A DNA stretch of 9,890 nt from assembly GCA_934229385.1 (NCBI GenBank), contig CAKQDH010000012.1, positions 1 through 9,890 on the forward strand. The letters run 5' to 3'. The notes under the pieces are model-generated. The model was not told where the DNA came from, searched no databases, and saw only the letters and a list, made by a program, of their open reading frames with translations. Positions 5,968-9,890 of this stretch are shown piece after piece (position 1 is the first letter of the stretch; each line of letters begins with the position of its first letter). The stretch is from an uncultured Oenococcus sp. Its GTDB lineage: Bacteria; Bacillota; Bacilli; Lactobacillales; Lactobacillaceae. The translations under genes and the position numbers were made by a program.

Positions 5968-6001
5968 TTTTCTTAGCTAAAAGAAAATTTAGCTAAGAAA
6001 A
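5968..6001. repeat. 34-base hairpin with perfect 14-bp arms
   Basis: TTTTCTTAGCTAAA (5968-5981) and TTTAGCTAAGAAAA (5988-6001) are exact reverse complements around AGAAAA. It has no extra T-tract on either side (CCCCC on the right), so it is not a typical terminator. Each arm contains the 8-bp palindrome TTAGCTAA, which could make it a paired operator or an RNA stability element. Confidence 0.75.
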
Positions 6002-6078
6002 CCCCCAGCAGATTACAGTAGTAATAGCTTTCAATTTTTAACTAGTAGTGGCTAGAATTTATGAGGATTAAATAGTAT

Positions 6079-6114
6079 TTCAAAAAAATTTAAATATAAA
6101 TGTTCTTTAAATTT
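6079..6114 (-). terminator. Weak AT-only terminator for the 60-residue gene
   Basis: Read on the - strand, AAATTTAAA just at the stop codon pairs with TTTAAATTT about 11 bases later and runs into further T's. The stem has only A-T pairs, so the call is weak. Confidence 0.35.
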
Positions 6115-6295
6115 ATTTTTTATCTGCCTTACGATTTATAAAAAACTGTCTTCTAACAAAATCAATAGTTTGGGTAATTTCTTTAGGTGAGGCTCCTTTA
6201 TCTAAATCAATTTGAAATATTTTACCTAAAATTTTAAATGAAACATCTTCGACATTTTTATTTCTTTTATCAGTTTGCACTCGATAAGTTAACAT
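6113..6295 (-). CDS. Hypothetical 60-residue basic protein
   Basis: ATG at 6295 follows an SD, AAAGGA, about eight bases upstream, so translation is likely. The sequence is soluble and basic, with a charged N-terminus (MLTYRVQTDKRNKN), an alternating hydrophobic stretch (FKILGKIFQIDLDKG, about 20-34), then SPKEITQTIDFVRRQFF (36-52), probably a helix. No transmembrane segment, Cys pair or known motif is seen and I do not recognise a family. It is divergent from the GH2 gene, with an extended -10 (TGCTAAAAT, 6378-6370) and a cre-like site between its promoter and its start. Function unknown. Confidence 0.65.
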   Translation of the reverse strand: MLTYRVQTDKRNKNVEDVSFKILGKIFQIDLDKGASPKEITQTIDFVRRQFFINRKADKK

Positions 6296-6320
6296 ATGAA
6301 ATTTCCTTTGAAAATAAAAT

Positions 6321-6334
6321 AGAAAGCGTTTTAA
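6321..6334. promoter_or_regulatory. cre-like catabolite-repression operator
   Basis: AGAAAGCGTTTTAA matches 12 of 14 positions of TGWAARCGYTWWCA, including the central AARCGYT block. It is 159 bases upstream of the GH2 start and 26 bases upstream of the 60-residue gene start, downstream of that gene's putative -10. CcpA could act as a roadblock on the small gene and/or control the glycosidase. Assignment is by pattern only. Confidence 0.5.
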
Positions 6335-6369
6335 TGTGATCCTTATCTCTTATTTTAATTAAAACTAAT

Positions 6370-6378
6370 ATTTTAGCA
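6370..6378 (-). promoter_or_regulatory. Extended -10 promoter for the 60-residue gene
   Basis: The - strand reads TGCTAAAAT, identical to the element before the TPP riboswitch. It would start transcription about 70 bases upstream of the ATG at 6295. No clear -35 is seen. Confidence 0.4.
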
Positions 6379-6492
6379 AAATGGTTATTTTAAGTTTATA
6401 TAGTTGAGATTTTCTCTTAATTTTATAAATCGAATACATTAAATAGTTTTTTATAAAATTGAAAAAACTAATTAAGTTTAAAGGAGACGTTT

Positions 6493-8304
6493 ATGTTTAG
6501 AAAAGAATATCCACGACCTCAATTTCAAAGAAAAAACTGGCTTAATTTAAATGGCCAATGGGAATTTGCTTTTGATGATTCAAACCAAGGGATTAAACAA
6601 AAATGGTTTTTTAAGTTTCCGAGTCAAAAGACCATTCAGGTTCCTTTTGTATATCAATCACCTTTAAGCAAAATTAATGACCAAAGTTTCCATGATGTTG
6701 TTTGGTATCAAAGAGGTTTTACCTTACCTAAAAATTTTTCTCAAATTTTAATTTTGCATTTCGGAGCGGTAGATTATCAAGCCGATATTTGGTTAGATGG
6801 GCACTTTGTTGGCCAACACGAAGGTGGAGAAACTAGTTTTAGTTTTGATATAACTTCTTTTGTAGGTGAAAGTAAAAAGCATTACCTTTGTCTAAGGGTT
6901 TACGACCCCCAAAAAGGCGAAGAAATTCCTCGAGGCAAACAAAACTGGATGGGTCATAACCAAAGTGTTTGGTATACTTCTATAACTGGTATTTGGCAAA
7001 CAGTGTGGATAGAAAGCAAACCAAAGGTTAATTTAGATAGTGTTCAATATTTTTCTAATATAGATGCGGGTACCATAAAAATTAAGGGCTTGGTCAATAA
7101 TTTTAAACCAAATACTGAGGTTAAAGCCCAAATTAGTTTTAAGGGGAAGGTTGTAAACCAGTTAAGTCTTTTACCTGAAGAAAAAAACTTTACTTTAGTA
7201 AGCGATTTGTTAGCCAACCATATTTTGCGTCATAATTTTCATAATCAAGGCTGGTTGTGGTCTCCGGAAAAACCTAATTTGTTTGAAATTGAATTTAAAG
7301 TTATCGACCCTGATAATCAGGTAGATCCTGATATAGTTAGTTCTTATTTTGGTCTGCGGCAAATTCGTACCGAAAAGGGAATGGTCTTTTTAAATAATAA
7401 ACCTTATTATCAAAAACTAGTTTTAGATCAGGGCTATTGGCCGGATGGCCTTTGGACAGCTCCTTCTGATTTAGATTTTAAAAAAGATATTCAGTTAGCT
7501 AAGTCTATGGGCTTTAATGGTTGTCGTAAACATCAAAAAATAGAAGATCCCCGCTTTTTATATTGGGCTGATAAACTGGGGTATTTGGTTTGGGAAGAAA
7601 CTGCCGCTGCTCCGGCTTTTAGTTATAAAACTGTAAGTCGTTTAACTAAGGAATGGCTAGAAATTATTAAAAGAGATTTTAACCATCCTGCCATTATTAA
7701 TTGGGTGCCGATAAATGAAAGTTGGGGAGTAGCTGGCATTCATAATCAACAAAACCAGCAGCATTATACGCAGGCTTTGTATCATTTAATTAAGGCTTTA
7801 GATCCCACTCGATTAGCCGAAAGTAACGATGGCTGGGAGCAAACGGAAACCGATCTTTGTACCATCCATAATTATGGTCAAGGAGACGTTAAAGAAGTAA
7901 CCCAATATAAAAATTTTAAGGATACTTTATCAAATGAGCAAAAATTGATTAACCAGCCTTCGAATGTTTGGCAAATCTTTGCTTCTGGTTTTCATTATCA
8001 AGGCCAACCGATTATTTTATCGGAATGTGGTGGTATTGGTTACGAAAAACAAGCTACCAAAGAGGGCTGGGGTTATTTAACGGTCAAAAACGATACAGAT
8101 TATATAAAAGAATATAAACGAGTTATTTCGGCAATCGCTAATTCGAGGAGTTTAGTCGGTTTTTGTTATACTCAGCTTTATGATGTAGAACAAGAGAAAA
8201 ATGGTTTAGCTACTTATGATCGAAAAGTTAAAGTAGATGTTAATTTAATTAAACGTCTTAATGATTTCTTTATTCCTAATTATGTGAATTCTTTTGATAA
8301 ATAA
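6493..8304 (+). CDS. Glycoside hydrolase family 2 (beta-galactosidase-type), cytosolic
   Basis: A 603-residue retaining beta-glycosidase without signal peptide. The N-terminal sugar-binding jelly-roll domain spans about 1-175 (LNGQWEFAF; VWYQRGF; DYQADIWLDG; GHFVGQHEGG), an Ig-like sandwich about 178-290 (ending YFGLRQIR) and the TIM barrel about 295-600. The acid/base is E409 in INWVPINESWG; the nucleophile is E511 in IILSECGG. SLVGFCYTQLYDVEQEKNGL near the C-terminus is typical of the short intracellular GH2 group. The position aligned with the beta-glucuronidase NxK carboxylate clamp reads EKNG, so glucuronidase activity is unlikely; galactoside or another neutral sugar is more likely, but substrate is open. 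The start has AAGGAG (6481-6486), six bases before the ATG. No sugar transporter is adjacent. Possible CcpA control via 6321-6334. Confidence 0.92.
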   Translation: MFRKEYPRPQFQRKNWLNLNGQWEFAFDDSNQGIKQKWFFKFPSQKTIQVPFVYQSPLSKINDQSFHDVVWYQRGFTLPKNFSQILILHFGAVDYQADIWLDGHFVGQHEGGETSFSFDITSFVGESKKHYLCLRVYDPQKGEEIPRGKQNWMGHNQSVWYTSITGIWQTVWIESKPKVNLDSVQYFSNIDAGTIKIKGLVNNFKPNTEVKAQISFKGKVVNQLSLLPEEKNFTLVSDLLANHILRHNFHNQGWLWSPEKPNLFEIEFKVIDPDNQVDPDIVSSYFGLRQIRTEKGMVFLNNKPYYQKLVLDQGYWPDGLWTAPSDLDFKKDIQLAKSMGFNGCRKHQKIEDPRFLYWADKLGYLVWEETAAAPAFSYKTVSRLTKEWLEIIKRDFNHPAIINWVPINESWGVAGIHNQQNQQHYTQALYHLIKALDPTRLAESNDGWEQTETDLCTIHNYGQGDVKEVTQYKNFKDTLSNEQKLINQPSNVWQIFASGFHYQGQPIILSECGGIGYEKQATKEGWGYLTVKNDTDYIKEYKRVISAIANSRSLVGFCYTQLYDVEQEKNGLATYDRKVKVDVNLIKRLNDFFIPNYVNSFDK

Positions 8305-8357
8305 ATTTTATTTGTCAACCTAGCTTAAAGCTGATAACGGTAGTAAAATTAGAGTAA

Positions 8358-8762
8358 ATGGACAGTACAAATAAGAAATCATTATTTAAAGTTTCGACTA
8401 TCGAATTTAAAGATGGGCAAAAGCCACAATATAGATTGCTTAAACTAAATCTAGATGCAGTCTTAAATCTAGAAGCTTCCCCTGAGGAAGTTCTTTTTAA
8501 CTATAAAACTAATAATGGACTTTTAATTCATCTCTCAAACGGTTTATATATGGGGGGAGTCGTTGGTTTATTTACGAGAAATGCTGATAAGTTTTTAGAC
8601 GAATTATTTGAAAGTATTCCCGATTGGTGGAAGGTGGATTCTAAACTTTCTGGAAATCCAGTTTGTTTAAACCCTCGATTTTATGGCAAAGATGCCAGTA
8701 AGCTTAAAAAATTTGATCTTCATGGTAGGGTTTATACTGTAAGACAGGCTAACAGTAAATAA
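8358..8762 (+). CDS. Hypothetical 134-residue protein downstream of the GH2 gene
   Basis: Open frame beginning MDSTNKKSLFKVSTIEF directly after an in-frame TAA, so ATG 8358 is the first possible start; the SD is poor (TTAGAG). It lies 53 bases after the GH2 stop with no terminator between, so it may depend on that transcript. The protein is soluble, with beta-like segments (VLFNYKTNNGLLIHLSNG, about 45-62), an amphipathic helix (NADKFLDELFESIPDWW, about 75-91), then VDSKLSGNPVCLNPRFYG and RVYTVRQ. The order of sheet, helix, xVNxxxxN-like strand and final strand is faintly like a LytTR DNA-binding domain, but the key motif is not clear. I do not recognise the family. Confidence 0.7.
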   Translation: MDSTNKKSLFKVSTIEFKDGQKPQYRLLKLNLDAVLNLEASPEEVLFNYKTNNGLLIHLSNGLYMGGVVGLFTRNADKFLDELFESIPDWWKVDSKLSGNPVCLNPRFYGKDASKLKKFDLHGRVYTVRQANSK

Positions 8763-8912
8763 AAGTAAATATACGATGATAAAAAACTTTAAAAGCAAGC
8801 TACCAAAGTAGTAATTATTTTATATGGAATTGAGATTCTAAGAGGGTTTTTAGTTTGATAATCTTCAGTCTTAGCTTTCATTTGCAAAAATCAGGTTTAA
8901 TTTAAATAACTT

Positions 8913-8926
8913 CTAGCAATTGCTAG
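8913..8926. repeat. Perfect 14-bp palindrome (operator-like)
   Basis: CTAGCAATTGCTAG is its own reverse complement, with no T-tract next to it. It lies about 90 bases upstream of the promoter-like element for the 93-residue gene. It may bind a dimeric regulator, but a 14-bp palindrome in AT-rich DNA can also be chance. Confidence 0.5.
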
Positions 8927-9011
8927 GGCCTATTTAGCAAAATTTGTCTACACATAGTTTTATTAATAATTATTAGGGGTAAAAATTTATTTTGCTTGTT
9001 TTAATTTGATA

Positions 9012-9039
9012 TTGATTTTTATTATTTTCTATGTATGAT
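9012..9039 (+). promoter_or_regulatory. SigmaA-type promoter upstream of the 93-residue gene
   Basis: TTGATT (9012-9017) and TATGAT (9034-9039) are separated by 16 bases. A start near 9046 would give a leader of about 210 bases. A separate TATAAT at 9071-9076 lacks a good -35 but is an alternative. Confidence 0.4.
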
Positions 9040-9255
9040 ACTACTATAGATGCTTTTCAATTGATAAAGCTATAATTGTCGTCAGCTAATTTTTATGTAA
9101 TAAAAATGTGATCTATTTTATTTTTTAGTTATAAACTTCATTTTTTATAAAATTATATACTTCTTATTTTAATATGGGCTATAAAATTTCCCGTTGGTTC
9201 AAAGAATCTTTATTATCTTTTATAACTACTAAGGGAATTTAAAGAGGAGGTTAAA

Positions 9256-9537
9256 ATGCCATTTAGACCTAAACAATTAAACGAAAAAAGAAACAAATTT
9301 CATAAGGGCGATATTTTAATTGGAGAACCTTATGGAGGTTTAAAGCATCCAGTTTATGGAAAAATTGAACATGTTTACCAAAATTCGGTTTTATTTGAAA
9401 TTACAAAATATCAGCCTGTTGATAAAACTATAGTTTCTGAAATGAATAATCGCGCCGTAGAATCCATGGATTCCATAGAAATTATTAAAAAGGCTGCCGA
9501 GGAAAACAACAAACCGGATGAAAAAGACCAAAACTAG
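9256..9537 (+). CDS. Small DUF2187-like protein
   Basis: 93 residues from ATG 9256, preceded by a strong SD (AGAGGAGG, 9243-9250). The core KGDILIGEPYGGLKHPVYGK (17-36), then IEHVYQNSVLFEI (37-49), has the pattern of DUF2187/YkvS-type proteins: a short KOW-like beta-barrel where a GD turn is followed by G-x-V-x-x-V-x-x-NSV. The segment VDKTIVSEMNNRAVESM (55-71) extends it, and the tail (IIKKAAEENNKPDEKDQN) is charged and probably disordered. Role of the family is not known; a nucleic-acid-binding role is only suggested by the fold. It is monocistronic with its own terminator. The similarity is from memory of the pattern, so moderate confidence. Confidence 0.65.
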   Translation: MPFRPKQLNEKRNKFHKGDILIGEPYGGLKHPVYGKIEHVYQNSVLFEITKYQPVDKTIVSEMNNRAVESMDSIEIIKKAAEENNKPDEKDQN

Positions 9538-9577
9538 TCTAAAAAATCTTCATTTTAATATTGAAAGTTTTTTATCC

Positions 9578-9619
9578 AGATTCTTTATATAGTAATATAA
9601 AGAATCTTTTATTTTTATT
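9578..9619 (+). terminator. Intrinsic terminator after the DUF2187-like gene
   Basis: AGATTCTTTATAT (9578-9590) pairs perfectly over 13 bp with ATATAAAGAATCT (9595-9607) around AGTA and is followed by a T-rich tract (TTTTATTTTTATT). The - strand side lacks a T-run, so it serves the + strand gene 40 bases upstream. Confidence 0.88.
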
Positions 9620-9890
9620 AAACTTTTATAGCTTGATCAGGTTTTGTTATTAAAACCATGATAAATGGGCTCTAGTTTGTATAAAATAGATGCCCGATAA
9701 GTCTATAAAGGTGACTGGTTTTTAAATTATTTTGATATTTTTTTTGTAAATTTAAAACTATATCCTTAAATTTTTTAATTTTCATATTTAATGAAAAAAT
9801 CAGGTAGAAATCTCGTGGATTTATTTATAAGATTGAATATAACAAAATCATATCAGCCTTTTGACGCTTCAGGATATATTATTCTTAACA
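9618..9890 (-). pseudogene. Decayed gene, 3' part, cut by right edge
   Basis: The reverse strand shows protein-like fragments split over frames. Near the edge one frame reads YPEASKG, stop, YDFVIFNLINKSTRFLP then DFFIKYEN. A second frame continues KKFKDIVLNLQKKYQNNLKT then SHLYRLIGHLFYTN, a TAG at 9672-9674, and SPFIMVLITKPDQAIKV to TAA at 9618-9620. The second frame contains an ATG at 9785 (37 codons to the TAG) but it has no SD. The coherent sequence on both sides of the TAG argues for one broken gene rather than a new micro-gene. The parent family is not recognised. Confidence 0.55.

Larger units (their letters stand above)
8763..9255. other. Intergenic region and leader of the 93-residue gene
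   Basis: No ORF of meaningful size on either strand. It contains the perfect palindrome at 8913-8926, a promoter-like pair at 9012-9039, a copy of the AGTTATAAACTT motif (9127-9138) and an inverted repeat AAATTTCCC (9184-9192) / GGGAATTT (9233-9240) just before the SD of the next gene. No terminator for the 134-residue gene is evident. Confidence 0.6.

Noticed and set aside
8050..8815. 13-mer CAAGCTACCAAAG shared by the GH2 gene and the 8.8 kb intergenic region
   Set aside because: Flanks do not match beyond about two bases, so it does not look like a duplication or attachment site.

Overview
The window is very AT-rich DNA with strong Shine-Dalgarno (SD) sites (AAGGAG type), a TPP riboswitch with a terminator, short extended -10 promoters and a cre-like site. 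Together with the gene set (YkoE-type ECF S component, TenA, KduD-like dehydrogenase, cytosolic GH2 glycosidase, 2,5-diketogluconate-type aldo/keto reductase) this suggests a low-GC Firmicute, most likely in the Lactobacillaceae. Only about 60% of the window is intact coding sequence. At least two stretches are genes in visible decay, so the genome looks reduced or still shrinking. No tRNA, rRNA, IS element or CRISPR array was found.

Layout. 1-428 (-): 5' part of a PLP-dependent aminotransferase that runs off the left edge. 631-1049 (-): multiply broken pseudogene. 1188-1222: bidirectional terminator. 1249-2118 (-): aldo/keto reductase. 2236-3624: thiamine salvage block, with an extended -10 promoter, TPP aptamer, 11-bp terminator and ykoE on the + strand, meeting tenA on the - strand tail to tail with a 4-bp overlap. 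3818-4588 (+): KduD-like short-chain dehydrogenase. 4589-6112: about 1.5 kb without a normal-sized gene, but with several intrinsic terminators, a tandem 13-bp repeat, a long hairpin and several micro-ORFs, some with good SD sites. 6113-6295 (-): 60-residue unknown protein. 6321-6334: cre-like operator in the divergent intergenic region. 6493-8304 (+): GH2 glycosidase, followed 53 bp later by a 134-residue orphan. 9256-9537 (+): 93-residue protein resembling the DUF2187 family, with a long leader and a terminator. 9618-9890 (-): second decayed gene, cut by the right edge.

How the genes work together. YkoE imports a thiamine precursor and TenA releases the HMP pyrimidine from damaged thiamine; both are salvage functions and the aptamer places the importer under TPP control. 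The GH2 enzyme would release a sugar from a beta-glycoside inside the cell, and the nearby cre-like site suggests carbon catabolite control. KduD belongs to hexuronate catabolism, but the GH2 lacks the NxK signature of beta-glucuronidases, so a direct glucuronide pathway is not supported. The least ordinary part of the window is 4.6-6.1 kb.
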